A DNA stretch of 64,000 bases from Pseudomonas sp. FP198 (GCF_030687895.1 NZ_CP117452.1:5385001-5449000); one strand, 5' to 3'. Positions 18,949 through 30,019 are shown, counted from the stretch's first letter. Notes: a model not told the origin generated them from the letters alone. Translations and numbers: made by a program.

Positions 18949-19386
18949 TCAGGCCTGTAACAGAAAGGTTACCGGGCCATCATTGACCAGATGCACTTGC
19001 ATGTCGGCGCCGAATCTACCTGATGCCACGGTGCCATGCACCTGTTTCGCCTGGGCCAGCAGATAGTTGAACAATTCTTCGCCAAGGGCGGGCGGCGCGG
19101 CGGTTGAAAAGCTCGGGCGCAGACCGCTTTTGGTGTCCGCCGCCAGGGTGAACTGCGAGACCAGCAGCAAACCACCCGCGACGTCCGCCAGGGACAGGTT
19201 CATCTTGCCATCGGCATCGCTGAACACCCGATAGTTAAGCAGCTTGTGCAGGAGTTTGTCGGCACTGGCCCGGGTATCCCCAGGCTCGACGGCGACCAGC
19301 ACCAGCAAGCCATGGTCCACCGCCCCGACAATCTCGCCCGCGACTTCGACCCGGGCGCCGCGAACCCGCTGCAGCAACCCCTTCAT
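18949..19386 (-). CDS. dtd: D-aminoacyl-tRNA deacylase
   Basis: A 145-residue proofreading enzyme that removes D-amino acids (and glycine mischarged on tRNA-Ala) from tRNA. The family motifs are present: [42 protein letters not shown] (SQFTL with the catalytic-site residues) and the C-terminal [13 protein letters not shown] (NDGPVT with the cross-subunit Gly/Pro). The start at 19386 overlaps the restored pip stop as ATGA, so the two are coupled. Normal length. Confidence 0.95.
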   Translation of the reverse strand: MKGLLQRVRGARVEVAGEIVGAVDHGLLVLVAVEPGDTRASADKLLHKLLNYRVFSDADGKMNLSLADVAGGLLLVSQFTLAADTKSGLRPSFSTAAPPALGEELFNYLLAQAKQVHGTVASGRFGADMQVHLVNDGPVTFLLQA

Positions 19387-20353
19387 GCTTCTTCGGGTGG
19401 CAGGTCGAGCAGGCGGCGGGCCATTTGCGCGGGCGCGGACCAACGCGTCGGTAATCCCTGGCTCCGAAGCGGCATGGCCGGCGTCACGGATCACCTGCAG
19501 TTCGCTGTTGGGCCAGTTCTGGTGCAGCTCCCAGGCATTGTCCAACGGGCAGATCACATCGTAGCGACCATGCACGATGACGCCCGGCAAATGGGCGATC
19601 TTGCCCATGTCGCGAATCAACTGGTTGGGTTCGAGAAAGGCATTGTTGGTGAAAATAGTGACACTCGATCCGGGCGATCGACAGCGCTCGCTGCGGCTCG
19701 GAGAAACGATCGACCACCAGCGGGTTCGGGCGCAGGGTTGCGGTGCGACCCTCCCAGGTGGACCAGGCCTTGGCCGCGTGCATCTGGGCGATCTGGTCGT
19801 TGCCGGTCAGGCGTTTGTGGAACGCGCTGAGCAGGTCATCGCGTTCATCCAGGGGGATCGGTGCGATGTAGTCCTGCCAGTAATCGGGAAACAGGCGACT
19901 GGCCCCGGCCTGGTAGAACCATTCGATTTCCTGCGGACGGCAGAGAAAGATCCCACGCAAGATCAGGCCATGTACCCGCTCCGGATGAGTCTGGGCGTAG
20001 GCCAGGGCCAAGGTCGAGCCCCAGGAGCCGCCGAACAGCACCCACTTTTCGATGCCCAGGTGCTTGCGGATGCGCTCCAGGTCTTCGACGAGGTCCCAGG
20101 TGGTGTTGTTTTCCAGGCTGGCGTGAGGCGTGGAACGGCCGCAGCCGCGCTGGTCGAACGTAACGATGCGGTACAGGTTCGGATCGAAATAGCGACGGCT
20201 TTGCGCATCGCAACCCGCCCCCGGGCCACCGTGGATGAACACGACAGGCAGGCCTTCCGGCGAGCCGCTTTCATCGACATAGAGCGTGTGGGTGTCATCG
20301 ACAGCCAGATCGTGCCGGGCATGGGGTTTGATCTGCGGGTACAAAGTCTGCAT
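19383..20353 (-). pseudogene. pip: Prolyl aminopeptidase with two frameshifts
   Basis: A serine alpha/beta hydrolase that removes N-terminal proline from peptides. The N-terminal ~230 residues are intact, with the oxyanion motif HGGPGAGCD and nucleophile motif GGSWGST. The frame breaks at ECHYF: one T fewer in the run TTTT near 19648 would restore [10 protein letters not shown]. The second frame carries the C-terminal acid and His region ([25 protein letters not shown]). It then breaks again near 19424, where one C fewer in GCCCGCG gives [14 protein letters not shown], ending on dtd's start. As written the protein lacks its catalytic His. The start at 20353 (MQTLYPQIK) has GGAG upstream. Confidence 0.85.
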
Positions 20354-20458
20354 TGCGCGCTCCGTAAGGGGTCGAGTCATCCGTGTGGGGGACTTCTATT
20401 TAGTCTGCCGTCCGGCATCATAAACCCGAATTACCTTAATGAGCATGCCCCGCGGCAG

Positions 20459-21370
20459 TCAAAGCGTGTCGGCCAGGTAGGCCAGTAGCCTGCGGTATAG
20501 CTGATCGACCTCCGGCACCTGGCCCCGCGCGCGCAGGCAACCGTGGACCAGCCCCTCGCCGCTGTACAACACAGAGGCTACCCCTGCGGCGCTCAGGCGC
20601 TCGTTATAGAGGACGCCGTCGTCGCGCAGCGGATCCCATTGCGCCACGACAACCAGCGTCGCGGGCAGGCCGCTGAAATCATCGGCGAGCAATGGCGCGG
20701 CGTAGGCTGAGGGCTGGGTGCCACGCAGGTACAACGCGTCATAGCGTTGCAGGTCACTGCTGCTCAAGAGCGGCGCGTCGAAACATTCGGTGCGCGACGG
20801 TAAGTGCTCGGGACCACCAAGCGCCGGGTAGATCAGCACCTGGGACCGAGGCAGAGGCTGCCCTGCATCGCGCAAGGCCAGGCACACCGCAGCAGCGAGG
20901 TTGCCGCCGGCGCTGTCGCCCACCACAGCCCGGCGCCGGGGGTTGATGGCAAACGGCAGGTCCCCCAGGTGGCGCCACACGGTGAGGCAATCTTCGAACC
21001 CAGCGGGAAACGGATGCTCGGGGGCGAGCCGGTAATTCACCGCCACCACCAGCACGCCGAGGGCCGCGGCCAGCTCCATGCAAATGAAATCATGGGAATC
21101 CAGGTCCCCGACCACCCAACCGCCGCCGTGCAGGTAAAGGATGCACGGCCACCCGGCGAGCGGCGGCGAAGTACGCGGGTGATAGGCCCGGACAGCCACG
21201 CCGACCAGTTGCAGATCCTCGACCGCCAGCGTTGGCGGACACGGCAGCGTGAATGCCCGGCACATCTGGCCGTAGGCCTGGCGCGAACCGGCGAGGCTGT
21301 CATCCGGGCTGGTGAAGCTCAGGGTCTTGTCGATGAAGGCGGACATTGCCTGGGAGAGTGGGTAGGTCAT
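20459..21370 (-). CDS. Alpha/beta hydrolase of the hormone-sensitive-lipase type
   Basis: A 303-residue esterase-like protein, probably cytosolic, since no signal peptide is seen. It has the class motifs HGGGWVVGDLDSHDF (oxyanion hole) and GDSAGGN (nucleophile Ser), with the Asp in AQWDPLRDDG and the His in GLVHGC completing the triad. The start at 21370 (MTYPLSQ) avoids an upstream extension that runs through REP sequence. It lies between pip and a transporter gene, both on the minus strand but separated by gaps and a REP, so it is probably transcribed alone. The substrate cannot be told from sequence. Confidence 0.85.
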   Translation of the reverse strand: MTYPLSQAMSAFIDKTLSFTSPDDSLAGSRQAYGQMCRAFTLPCPPTLAVEDLQLVGVAVRAYHPRTSPPLAGWPCILYLHGGGWVVGDLDSHDFICMELAAALGVLVVAVNYRLAPEHPFPAGFEDCLTVWRHLGDLPFAINPRRRAVVGDSAGGNLAAAVCLALRDAGQPLPRSQVLIYPALGGPEHLPSRTECFDAPLLSSSDLQRYDALYLRGTQPSAYAAPLLADDFSGLPATLVVVAQWDPLRDDGVLYNERLSAAGVASVLYSGEGLVHGCLRARGQVPEVDQLYRRLLAYLADTL

Positions 21371-21412
21371 TGTGGTTCGCCGTGGATCACTAAGACGTGG
21401 CAGGAGGCTTTT

Positions 21413-21505
21413 GTGGCGAGGGAGCTTGCTCCCGCTGGGCTGCGCAGCAGTCCTCGCTTCCTGGCGGCTGCTGCGCAACCGAACGGGAGCAAGCTCCCTC
21501 GCCAC
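21413..21505. repeat. REP doublet (GTGGCGAGGGAGC type)
   Basis: GTGGCGAGGGAGCTTGCTCC at 21413 and its complement ending at 21505, between the hydrolase and the transporter gene. Confidence 0.88.
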
Positions 21506-21533
21506 GGGGGTTATCAGTGCCCGCGAGATCGGG

Positions 21534-22481
21534 TCAGTTCTTGAGACTGGCCTGCACCGCCGCGATGCCATCCTTGCCATCGAAGCTGGTCACGCCGGCG
21601 AGCCAGCGCTGCAGGTCCTCGGGGTGCTCGCGCAACCATTGTCGCGCGACGTCCTGGGGCGTCTTGCGCTCCATGATCGGCACCATCAACTGGCTTTCCT
21701 GGGCAGCGGTAAACGTGAGGTTCTCCAGCAGCCGCTGCACGTTCGGACACCGCTGGGCGTAGTCCGGCGCGGTGACGATGGAGACCGTCGCGGCGCCTTC
21801 GTTCGGGCCATAGACGTCTTCGCTGCCGGTCAGGTAAGTGATGTTCATGTTGATGTTCATCGGGTGCGGGGTCCAGCCGACGAAGACCACGAATTCCTTG
21901 CGATTGACCGCCCGCTGTACCGCCGCCAGCATCCCGGCCTCGCCGGACTCGATCAGCTTGAAATCCTTGAGACCGAAGTGGTTGGTCTCGATCATGGTCT
22001 TGATGGTGGTATTGGCGCCGCTGCCCGGCTCGATGCCGTAGATTTTCGCCCCCAACGGGTCCTTGAACCGGGCGATGTCGGCGAAGGTCTTGAGCCCCGC
22101 CGCCGCCACGTAGTCGGGAACTGCCAGGGTCGCCTGGGCGTCGGCCAGGCTTGGTTTGTCCAGTACTTTCACTTGATTGGCCGCCAGGAACGGGGCGATG
22201 TTCTTGTCCATCGCCGGTTTCCAGTAACCCAGGAAAATATCGAGCCGCCTGTCGCGGATGCCGGCGAAGATGATCTGCTGCACGGCGCTGGTCTGCTTGC
22301 TTTCGTAGCCCAGGCCGGTGAGCAGCACGTCAGCCATGCCACTGGTGGCGATCACGTCGGTCCAGTTGACCACGCCCATGCGCACGGTCTGGCAGGACGT
22401 TGCCTCGGCGGCCATCGCGCCGGAGCTCAACAGGACGGTACCGCAGAGGATCGACAGACAGCGTTTGAACGGTCTTTTCAT
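21534..22481 (-). CDS. ABC transporter substrate-binding protein (quaternary-amine/OpuAC type)
   Basis: A 315-residue periplasmic binding protein with a signal peptide (MKRPFKRCLSILCGTVLLSSGAM..., cleavage near AMA-AE). The mature part has the OpuAC layout with the ligand-site aromatic residues in VVNWTD, LGYWKPAMD and VFVGWTPHPMN, resembling choline/betaine binders. No permease or ATPase gene is adjacent, so it may use HutWV downstream or act as an orphan. It lies at the end of the hut cluster. The ligand is uncertain: histidine-related, betaine or choline. Confidence 0.8.
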   Translation of the reverse strand: MKRPFKRCLSILCGTVLLSSGAMAAEATSCQTVRMGVVNWTDVIATSGMADVLLTGLGYESKQTSAVQQIIFAGIRDRRLDIFLGYWKPAMDKNIAPFLAANQVKVLDKPSLADAQATLAVPDYVAAAGLKTFADIARFKDPLGAKIYGIEPGSGANTTIKTMIETNHFGLKDFKLIESGEAGMLAAVQRAVNRKEFVVFVGWTPHPMNINMNITYLTGSEDVYGPNEGAATVSIVTAPDYAQRCPNVQRLLENLTFTAAQESQLMVPIMERKTPQDVARQWLREHPEDLQRWLAGVTSFDGKDGIAAVQASLKN

Positions 22482-22641
22482 CGCGAGGGTCTCGTGCGGC
22501 AGTGGATTGTTGTAGGTCGGTGTCTTGGTGCACCGTGCCTGGAACATTACGCAGCGTCGAGGGGTTGAAGATGAACTGTGGCGACGCGGTTCTGCACGGT
22601 GGCGACAGTTCTCATTCCAGCGAATCAGAGCACATACACTT

Positions 22642-22757
22642 GTGGCGAGGGGATTTATTCCCGCTGGACTGCGTAGCAGTCCCAAAATTCTGAATCCGTG
22701 TGGATCATCTATTTTGGGGTCGCTTCGCGACCCAGCGGGGATAAATCCCCTCGCCAC
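22642..22757. repeat. REP doublet (GTGGCGAGGGGATTTATYCC type)
   Basis: A third REP class, GTGGCGAGGGGATTTATTCC with its complement ending at 22757, and an inner stem GGGTCGCTTCGCGACCC. Confidence 0.88.
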
Positions 22758-22772
22758 GTGTACTGGGTAGGT

Positions 22773-23576
22773 CTATTTCTGGTAAGCCTGCCGCCCCCAC
22801 GCCAGGAAACCCTCCAGCAACTCCCTGAGCACCACCTGGGTCGGCGCCGCCAGGTCCGGGCGATAGTTGAACGGCTCGACCTCTTCCATATAGGTGCTCT
22901 GGCACAGTTCCAGTTGCACCGCGTGGATGTCCTGGGCCGGGTTGCCGTAGTGCCGGGTGATGTGTCCGCCCTTGAAGCGTCCGTTGAGCACATGGGTGAA
23001 CTGGCCGTGGCGGGCGCAGATGGCTTCGAGCTGGCTCGCCAGGGCCGGGTCGCAACTGGCGCCGTTGAACGTGCCTAGATTGAAGTCCGGCAGCTTGCCG
23101 TCGAACAGGTGCGGGATCACCGAACGGATCGAGTGGGCATCGAACAGCAAGGCATAGCCGAACTCAGCCTTGAGTCGCGCCAGTTCCTGTTGCAGGGCCC
23201 GATGGTAGGGCATCCAGATCTGCTGCAGGTACGTCGCCCGCTCCTCGGCGGACGGCACCAGGCCTTCGCGAAATAACGGCACGCCTTCGAACAGCGTTGC
23301 CGGGTACAGGCCGGTGGTGGCGCCGACGTACATCGGTTTGTCATCAGAAGGACGGTTCAGGTCGACGACGAACCGCGAGTACTCGGCCGCCAGGGTGCTG
23401 GCGCCCAGCTCATCGGCGAAATCATACAGCCGGGGAATATGCCAATCGGTGTCCGGCAGGCTCTGGGCCTCGGGGATCAACCCGGCCTCTACCGCCGGCG
23501 TCAGGCGCAGGCCGGCGTGAGGCATGCTGATCAACAGCGGCACGCGCCCTTGCTTGAAATTCAGGACCTTCTCCAC
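22773..23576 (-). CDS. hutG: N-formylglutamate deformylase
   Basis: A 267-residue hydrolase converting N-formyl-L-glutamate to glutamate and formate, the last step of the five-step hut pathway. The family features are SMPHAG near the start, PDTDWHIPRLYDF, FDAHSIRSVIPHLF and the C-terminal GRFKGGHITRHYG. I chose GTG 23576 (reading MEKVLNFKQG) because GAGGAG precedes it at normal spacing. A TTG five codons upstream is the alternative and would overlap hutI by 4 bp. Directly downstream of hutI, with which it is coupled. Confidence 0.93.
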   Translation of the reverse strand: MEKVLNFKQGRVPLLISMPHAGLRLTPAVEAGLIPEAQSLPDTDWHIPRLYDFADELGASTLAAEYSRFVVDLNRPSDDKPMYVGATTGLYPATLFEGVPLFREGLVPSAEERATYLQQIWMPYHRALQQELARLKAEFGYALLFDAHSIRSVIPHLFDGKLPDFNLGTFNGASCDPALASQLEAICARHGQFTHVLNGRFKGGHITRHYGNPAQDIHAVQLELCQSTYMEEVEPFNYRPDLAAPTQVVLRELLEGFLAWGRQAYQK

Positions 23577-23587
23577 AACCGTTCTCC

Positions 23588-24790
23588 TCAATCGATTTCC
23601 ACGCCGTGGCGCACGACGCGTTTTTCCAGATCACCGCCGAGCCAGTACGACAGATCGGCCGGGCGATCGATGTGCCAGGCGACAAAGTCCGCCACCTTGC
23701 CGGCTTCCAGCGAGCCGTGGGTCTGGGCCATGCCCAGGGCCTGGGCGGCATGGATGGTTGCTCCCGCCAGTGCTTCTTCCGGGGTCAGGCGCAGGCAGGT
23801 GCAGGCCATGTTCAGCATCAGGCGCAACGACAGCGCCGGCGAGGTGCCGGGGTTGAGGTCACTGGCGACGGCGATTTTCACGCCGTGCTTGCGCAGGGCA
23901 TCCATGGGCGGCAACCGGGTTTCACGCAGGAAATAAAATGCCCCCGGCAGCAGCACCGCAACGGTGCCGGACTCGGCCATGGCCATGGCGTCATCCTCGG
24001 TCATGAATTCCAGGTGATCGGCCGACAGCGCCTGATACCGCGCCGCCAGGCTGGAACCATGCAACGACGACAGTTGCTCGGCGTGCAGCTTCACCGGCAG
24101 GCCCAATCGCTGCGCGGTCAAGAACACCCGTTCGACCTGCTCGGGAGAAAACGCCAGGTACTCGCAGAACGCATCCACCGCGTCCACCAGCCCCTCGGCG
24201 GCCAACGCCGGGAGCATTTCGGCGCAGATGTGTTCGATGTAGTCGTCGGCGCGGTCCTTGTATTCCGGCGGCAAGGCGTGGGCCGCCAGGCAGGTGCTGC
24301 GCACACTGACCGGCAGTTCGCCGCCGAGGCGGCGGATGACCCGTAGCATCTTGCGTTCGCTGGGCAGGTCGAGGCCGTAGCCGGATTTGATTTCCACCGT
24401 GGTCACGCCGTCGCGCATCAGGCTTTTCAGGCGTTTTGCGGCGCTGGCGAACAGCTCGTCCTCGCTGGCGGCGCGGGTGGCGCGCACGGTGCTGGCGATG
24501 CCGCCGCCAGCGGCGGCGATGTCGGCGTAGCTGACGCCTTGCAGGCGCTGCTCGAACTCACCGCTGCGGTTGCCGCCGAACACGGCGTGGGTGTGGCAAT
24601 CGATCAGGCCCGGGGTGACCCAGGCGCCCTTCAGGTCGTTGACTGCCGGGTAGTCGCCCAGCGGCAATTCGGCACGGGGGCCGATCCATTGAATGTGCTC
24701 GCCCTGGGTGACAATGGCAGCGTCTTCGATGATCGAGTAGACGCCCTGGGCCATGGTGGCGGCGTGGCAGTTTTGCCAGAGGGTTTTCAT
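23588..24790 (-). CDS. hutI: Imidazolonepropionase
   Basis: A 400-residue zinc/iron amidohydrolase opening imidazolone propionate to formiminoglutamate (third hut step). The metal-binding [10 protein letters not shown] lies near residues 70-80, with [20 protein letters not shown] and the catalytic [11 protein letters not shown] further on. The start at 24790 ([11 protein letters not shown]) has GAGGAAACC upstream; frames extending further up run through a REP. Followed directly by hutG. Confidence 0.95.
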   Translation of the reverse strand: MKTLWQNCHAATMAQGVYSIIEDAAIVTQGEHIQWIGPRAELPLGDYPAVNDLKGAWVTPGLIDCHTHAVFGGNRSGEFEQRLQGVSYADIAAAGGGIASTVRATRAASEDELFASAAKRLKSLMRDGVTTVEIKSGYGLDLPSERKMLRVIRRLGGELPVSVRSTCLAAHALPPEYKDRADDYIEHICAEMLPALAAEGLVDAVDAFCEYLAFSPEQVERVFLTAQRLGLPVKLHAEQLSSLHGSSLAARYQALSADHLEFMTEDDAMAMAESGTVAVLLPGAFYFLRETRLPPMDALRKHGVKIAVASDLNPGTSPALSLRLMLNMACTCLRLTPEEALAGATIHAAQALGMAQTHGSLEAGKVADFVAWHIDRPADLSYWLGGDLEKRVVRHGVEID

Positions 24791-24820
24791 CCCGGTTTCC
24801 TCGTCGCATTCAAAATCGAT

Positions 24821-24900
24821 TCGCGAGCAGGCTCGCTCCCACAGAAACCGCGCAGAATCTGAGGGAGCGCCATCCATGTGGGAGCGAGCCTGCTCGCGAA
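24821..24900. repeat. REP doublet
   Basis: TCGCGAGCAGGCTCGCTCCC and its complement ending at 24900, between hutH and hutI. Confidence 0.9.
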
Positions 24901-24907
24901 GGGGCCA

Positions 24908-26440
24908 TCAAAGGCTCGGCAACAACTGCGCCGTGACCAACTCGTTCAGACACCGACTCGCCAACAGCTCACTGGCCGCGTTGATGTCCGGCGCAAAGAA
25001 GCGATCCTTCTCGTAAAACGGTACTTCTGCACGCAGCAACGCCCGGGCCTGTTCCAGTTTGGCCGAGGTTTTCAAACCACCGCGCAAATCCAGCCCCTGG
25101 CACGCCGCCAGCCATTCCACCGCGAGAATCCCGCGGGTGTTCTCGGCCATTTCCCACAAGCGCTTGCCGGCGGCCGGGGCCATGGAGACGTGGTCTTCCT
25201 GGTTCGCCGAGGTCGGCAGGCTGTCCACCGAATGAGGATGGGACAGCGCCTTGTTTTCACTGGCCAGGGCCGCAGCGGTAACCTGGGCGATCATGAAGCC
25301 GGAGTTGACCCCGCCATTGGCAACCAGGAATGGCGGCAGTTGCGACATGTGCTTGTCCATCATCAACGAAATGCGCCGCTCGCTCAGGGAGCCGATCTCG
25401 GCGATCGCCAGGGCCATGTTATCGGCGGCCATCGCCACCGGTTCGGCGTGAAAGTTACCGCCGGAAATCACGTCGCCCTCGGCGGCGAACACCAGCGGGT
25501 TATCCGACACCGCGTTGGCCTCGATCACCAGCACCTCGGCGGCCTGGCGGAACTGGGTCAGGCAGGCGCCCATCACTTGCGGCTGGCAACGCAGCGAGTA
25601 CGGGTCCTGGACCTTGTCGCAGTTCTGGTGCGAATCGGAGACTTCGCTGCGCTCGCCCAACAGGTCGCGATAGGCCGCGGCGGCATCGATCTGGCCTTTC
25701 TGGCCGCGAGCGGCATGGATGCGTGCATCGAATGGCGAGCGCGAGCCAAGCACCGCTTCCACGGTGAGGCTGCCCAGGGCCAGGGCAGCGGCAAACAGGT
25801 CTTCGCCTTCGAACAGGCCGCGCAAGGCAAACGCGGTGGACACCTGGGTGCCATTGAGCAATGCCAGACCTTCCTTGGCCGCCAGGGTCAGCGGCGCGAG
25901 GCCAGCGACTTTCAGGGCCTCGACAGCCGGCAGCCATTCGCCTTTGTAGCGGGCCTTGCCCTCGCCCAGCAGCACCAGGGACATGTGGGCCAGAGGCGCG
26001 AGGTCACCGGATGCGCCCACCGAACCTTTCAGCGGAATGTGCGGGTAGACCTCGGCGTTGATCAGTGCGATCAGCGCATCGATCACCTGCCGGCGAATGC
26101 CGGAGAAACCCCGGCTCAGGCTGTTGACCTTGAGCACCATGATCAACCGCACCAGCGCATCGCTGATCGGCTCGCCGACCCCGGCGGCATGGGACAGCAC
26201 CAAAGAGCGCTGCAGGTTTTCCAGGTCTTCGCTGGCGATGCGGGTCGAGGCCAACAGGCCGAAACCGGTGTTGATGCCGTAGGCGGTGCGATTCTCGGCG
26301 AGGATCTGCTCCACGCAGGCGACACTGGCTTCGATCTGCGCCGATGCGCTGGCGTCGAGGCTGAGCGTCACCGGTTGCTGATAGATGTCACGCAATTGAG
26401 CCAGGCTCAATTGGCCGGGAATCAGGTTCAAGGCAGTCAT
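24908..26440 (-). CDS. hutH: Histidine ammonia-lyase (catalytically complete)
   Basis: A 510-residue enzyme deaminating histidine to trans-urocanate, the first hut step. The MIO-forming tripeptide Ala143-Ser144-Gly145 is intact in [16 protein letters not shown]. The other active-site elements are present: YGINTGFG (Tyr54), [18 protein letters not shown] and QEDHVSMA. An AGGAGCAAT-like ribosome-binding site precedes the start. It is separated from the histidase-like paralogue upstream by 129 bp. This is the copy expected to support growth on histidine. Confidence 0.96.
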   Translation of the reverse strand: MTALNLIPGQLSLAQLRDIYQQPVTLSLDASASAQIEASVACVEQILAENRTAYGINTGFGLLASTRIASEDLENLQRSLVLSHAAGVGEPISDALVRLIMVLKVNSLSRGFSGIRRQVIDALIALINAEVYPHIPLKGSVGASGDLAPLAHMSLVLLGEGKARYKGEWLPAVEALKVAGLAPLTLAAKEGLALLNGTQVSTAFALRGLFEGEDLFAAALALGSLTVEAVLGSRSPFDARIHAARGQKGQIDAAAAYRDLLGERSEVSDSHQNCDKVQDPYSLRCQPQVMGACLTQFRQAAEVLVIEANAVSDNPLVFAAEGDVISGGNFHAEPVAMAADNMALAIAEIGSLSERRISLMMDKHMSQLPPFLVANGGVNSGFMIAQVTAAALASENKALSHPHSVDSLPTSANQEDHVSMAPAAGKRLWEMAENTRGILAVEWLAACQGLDLRGGLKTSAKLEQARALLRAEVPFYEKDRFFAPDINAASELLASRCLNELVTAQLLPSL

Positions 26441-26569
26441 GTATTGCTCCTTTTGAGAGTTTTGTTTTCACTCGCCAGTCGCTCCGGAATGTTCCGTTAT
26501 CCGTCACCTTCGCCTTTTGGGCGATGCCTTGTGGGCTAGAGGTGCCTTGGCACGCTGGCGTTTTTTTGA

Positions 26570-28093
26570 TCAATTCAAATTCGGTAGAACATGGTGCAGC
26601 ACGTTCGGATCCCTGAGCAGCCCGGCGGCGCTGGCGATGTCCGGCGCCAGCCAGCGATCCTGGTCGTAGGCCGGGACGCGCTCGCGCAGCAGCTTCCAGG
26701 CGGTGCCGGTGCCAGCGCCGAAACGCTGCGCCTTGAGAAACTCAAAGGCCTGGGCCGCGAGCAGGTATTCGATGGCAAGGATCTGCGTACAGTTTTCCAG
26801 CGCCCGGTGCAGCTTCAGGGCCGCGTTGGTGCCCATGCTCAAATGGTCTTCCTGCAACCCGGAGGTGACGAAATTGTCGAGCACCGCCGGTTGCGCCAGT
26901 TGCTTGTTCTCCGCGCACAGCGACGCGGCGACGTATTGCACGATCATCATCCCCGAATTCACCCCGGGATTGGCCACCAGGAAGGCCGGCAGGCCGCTGA
27001 CGTGCGGGTTGATCAAACGGTCGAGGCGACGCTCGGCGATCGAGCCGATTTCCGCCATGGCGATCGCCAACAGGTCCGCCGCCAGCGCCACCGACTGGCC
27101 ATGAGGGTTGGCCTGGGACACGACCCGGAAATTGTCCGGCGTACCCAGCAGCAGAGGATTGTCGGTAGCGGCATTGAGTTCGGTTTCGATCTGTTGCCGG
27201 GCATGCTCCAACTGATCGCGAGCGGCGCCATGCACTTGCGGAATCGAACGAATGCTCAAGGCGTCCTGGGTGCGAATGCCCAGGCTCGAAGCGATGACTT
27301 CGCTGCCATCGAGCAGCGCCCGCAAGTTACTGCCCACCTGCTGCATGCCGGGGTGCGGCTTGAGCGCAATGATCTCGGCATCGAACGCGGCGATCTGCCC
27401 GCGCTGGGCCTCGAAGCTCATGGCACCGATCACGTCGGCCCACTGCACCAGGCGCGTCGCATCGGCCAGGGCCAGGCAACTGAGGCCGGTCATGCACGGC
27501 GTGCCGTTGACCAGGCACAGACCGTCCTTGGCCCCCAGTTGCACCGGTTGCAGGCCTTCGGCGGCCAGCGCCTGCTGCGCCGGGACGACCTGCCCGCGAT
27601 AGCTGACCTCGCCGACGCCCAGCAGCGTGATGCTGATGTGAGCCATGTGGGTCAGGTAGCCCACCGAACCCTGGGACGGCACTTGCGGCGTGATGCCGCG
27701 ATTGAGCAGCGCCAGCAACGCCTCGACCACCCGGCGATGGATGCCGGATTTGCCTTGGCTGTAGTTGAGAATGGCCGCGCAGAGGATCGCCCGGGTCTGC
27801 TCATCGGATAGCGCCGGGCCGACGCCACAGGCATGGCTGAGCAAGGTGTTGCGCGACAATTGGCTGAGCTGTTCGTCCTTGAGCGAGACATTGCACAAGG
27901 CGCCCAGGCCGGTGTTGACGCCATAGGCCCGTTCACCGCTGGCGACGATGCGCTGGACGATGGCCTGGGCATTGTCGATGCGCGCCCAGGCCTGGGCCGA
28001 CAGTTCCAGCACAGCGCCGAAGCGGGCGACGGCGACCACGTCCTGCCAGCGCAGCGGGGCGTCGGTGATGATGATTTTTTCAGCCTGGGACAT
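26570..28093 (-). CDS. HAL/PAL-family protein lacking the MIO tripeptide
   Basis: A 507-residue paralogue of histidine ammonia-lyase. Fold markers are conserved: YGVNTGLG, SHACGVG, GIHRR, NGTPCMTG, QVHGAARDQ, NPGVNSG and QEDHLSMG. The MIO site reads GSVGYLTHMAH, and against [14 protein letters not shown] it is shorter by exactly three residues, the Ala-Ser-Gly triad. The surrounding frame is clean. The position of the active-site Tyr in QDPYSLR is Leu here (QDALSIR). I chose ATG 28093 (MSQAEK) because GAGGTTGAAG precedes it; ATG 28105 would add four residues. It lies between hutH and hutV. Likely not a MIO-type lyase; possibly a regulatory or structural subunit. Confidence 0.9.
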   Translation of the reverse strand: MSQAEKIIITDAPLRWQDVVAVARFGAVLELSAQAWARIDNAQAIVQRIVASGERAYGVNTGLGALCNVSLKDEQLSQLSRNTLLSHACGVGPALSDEQTRAILCAAILNYSQGKSGIHRRVVEALLALLNRGITPQVPSQGSVGYLTHMAHISITLLGVGEVSYRGQVVPAQQALAAEGLQPVQLGAKDGLCLVNGTPCMTGLSCLALADATRLVQWADVIGAMSFEAQRGQIAAFDAEIIALKPHPGMQQVGSNLRALLDGSEVIASSLGIRTQDALSIRSIPQVHGAARDQLEHARQQIETELNAATDNPLLLGTPDNFRVVSQANPHGQSVALAADLLAIAMAEIGSIAERRLDRLINPHVSGLPAFLVANPGVNSGMMIVQYVAASLCAENKQLAQPAVLDNFVTSGLQEDHLSMGTNAALKLHRALENCTQILAIEYLLAAQAFEFLKAQRFGAGTGTAWKLLRERVPAYDQDRWLAPDIASAAGLLRDPNVLHHVLPNLN

Positions 28094-28150
28094 CTTCAAC
28101 CTCATGGGAAATTCTTTTCAGCAACACACCTGGCTAAAGGCACAGCCTCT

Positions 28151-28242
28151 GTGGCGAGGGAGCTTGCTCCCGCTGGGCCGCGCAGCGGCCCCAAAATCTT
28201 GCGAGCGCTACGCACTCGAGCGGGAGCAAGCTCCCTCGCCAC
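28151..28242. repeat. REP doublet (GTGGCGAGGGAGC type)
   Basis: GTGGCGAGGGAGCTTGCTCC at 28151 and its complement ending at 28242, between hutV and the MIO-less paralogue. Confidence 0.88.
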
Positions 28243-28269
28243 AAAAGCACGCCAGCCACCACATAAACC

Positions 28270-29096
<827 letters not shown>

Positions 29097-29100
<4 letters not shown>

Positions 29101-29948
29101 TTGCTCACCTCATGCCGAGGACGACCATAGGCCTGGGTAATGCGGTCGATGACCACGGCGAGAATCACGATGGCGAGCCCGGCTTCGAGGCCGCGCCCGA
29201 CGTTGAGGGTCTGGATGCCCACCAGTACGTCTTCACCCAGGCCACGGGCGCCGATCATCGAGGCGATGACCACCATCGACAGGGCCATCATGGTGGTCTG
29301 GTTGATCCCGGCCATGATGCTCGGCAGGGCCAGGGGCAGTTGCACGCCGAACAGCTGCTGCCAGCGGTTGGCGCCAAAGGCGTTGATGGCTTCCATGACT
29401 TCGCCGTCAACCTGGCGGATGCCCAGGTCGGTCAGGCGGATCAAGGGCGGCGCGGCGTAGATCACCGTGGCGAAGATCGCCGGGACCTTGCCCAGGCCGA
29501 ACAGCATCAACACCGGAATCAGGTACACGAAGCTTGGCATGGTCTGCATGATGTCCAGCAGGGGCATCAGCACCGAACGCAGGCGATTGCTGCGCGCCGA
29601 GAGAATGCCCAGCGGAATCCCGATCAGCACCGAAATCAGCGTCGCTACCAGCATCAGCGCGAGGGTCTGCATCAGTTTGTCCCACAGGCCCACCGCGCCC
29701 ACCAGGAACAGCAGGACAACGATTACCGCTGTCGCCACGACCTTGCGGGTGGCATGCCAGGCGACACCGCCGACGATCGCCAGCATCAGCCACCAGGGGG
29801 CCATGCGCAGCAGACCTTCAAGGTTGACGATGGCCCACAGCAACGTGTCGGAGATATGCCGGAACACATCGCCATAGTTGGTCACCAGGGAGTCGACCCA
29901 ACCGTTGACCCAGTCGGCGATGGAGAAGGTAAAGCTTTCGGGAAACAT
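29097..29948 (-). CDS. hutW: ABC transporter permease HutW
   Basis: A 283-residue inner-membrane permease of the glycine betaine/proline class. About six or seven membrane helices are evident ([53 protein letters not shown]). The EAA-type coupling loop reads [32 protein letters not shown] in its usual place. Overlaps hutV by 4 bp; hutX lies 71 bp upstream. Confidence 0.93.
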
Positions 29949-30019
29949 AAGAGACTCTCGATCAGGTGGATGCGGTGAACGTCCCGGCCAGCCCCACGGT
30001 TGGCCGGGAAATATTCGAC

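Noticed and set aside
26441..26569. HutC operator or promoter between the two histidase genes
   Set aside because: No TGTATATACA-like palindrome and no -24/-12 elements could be found; the genes are probably read from upstream.
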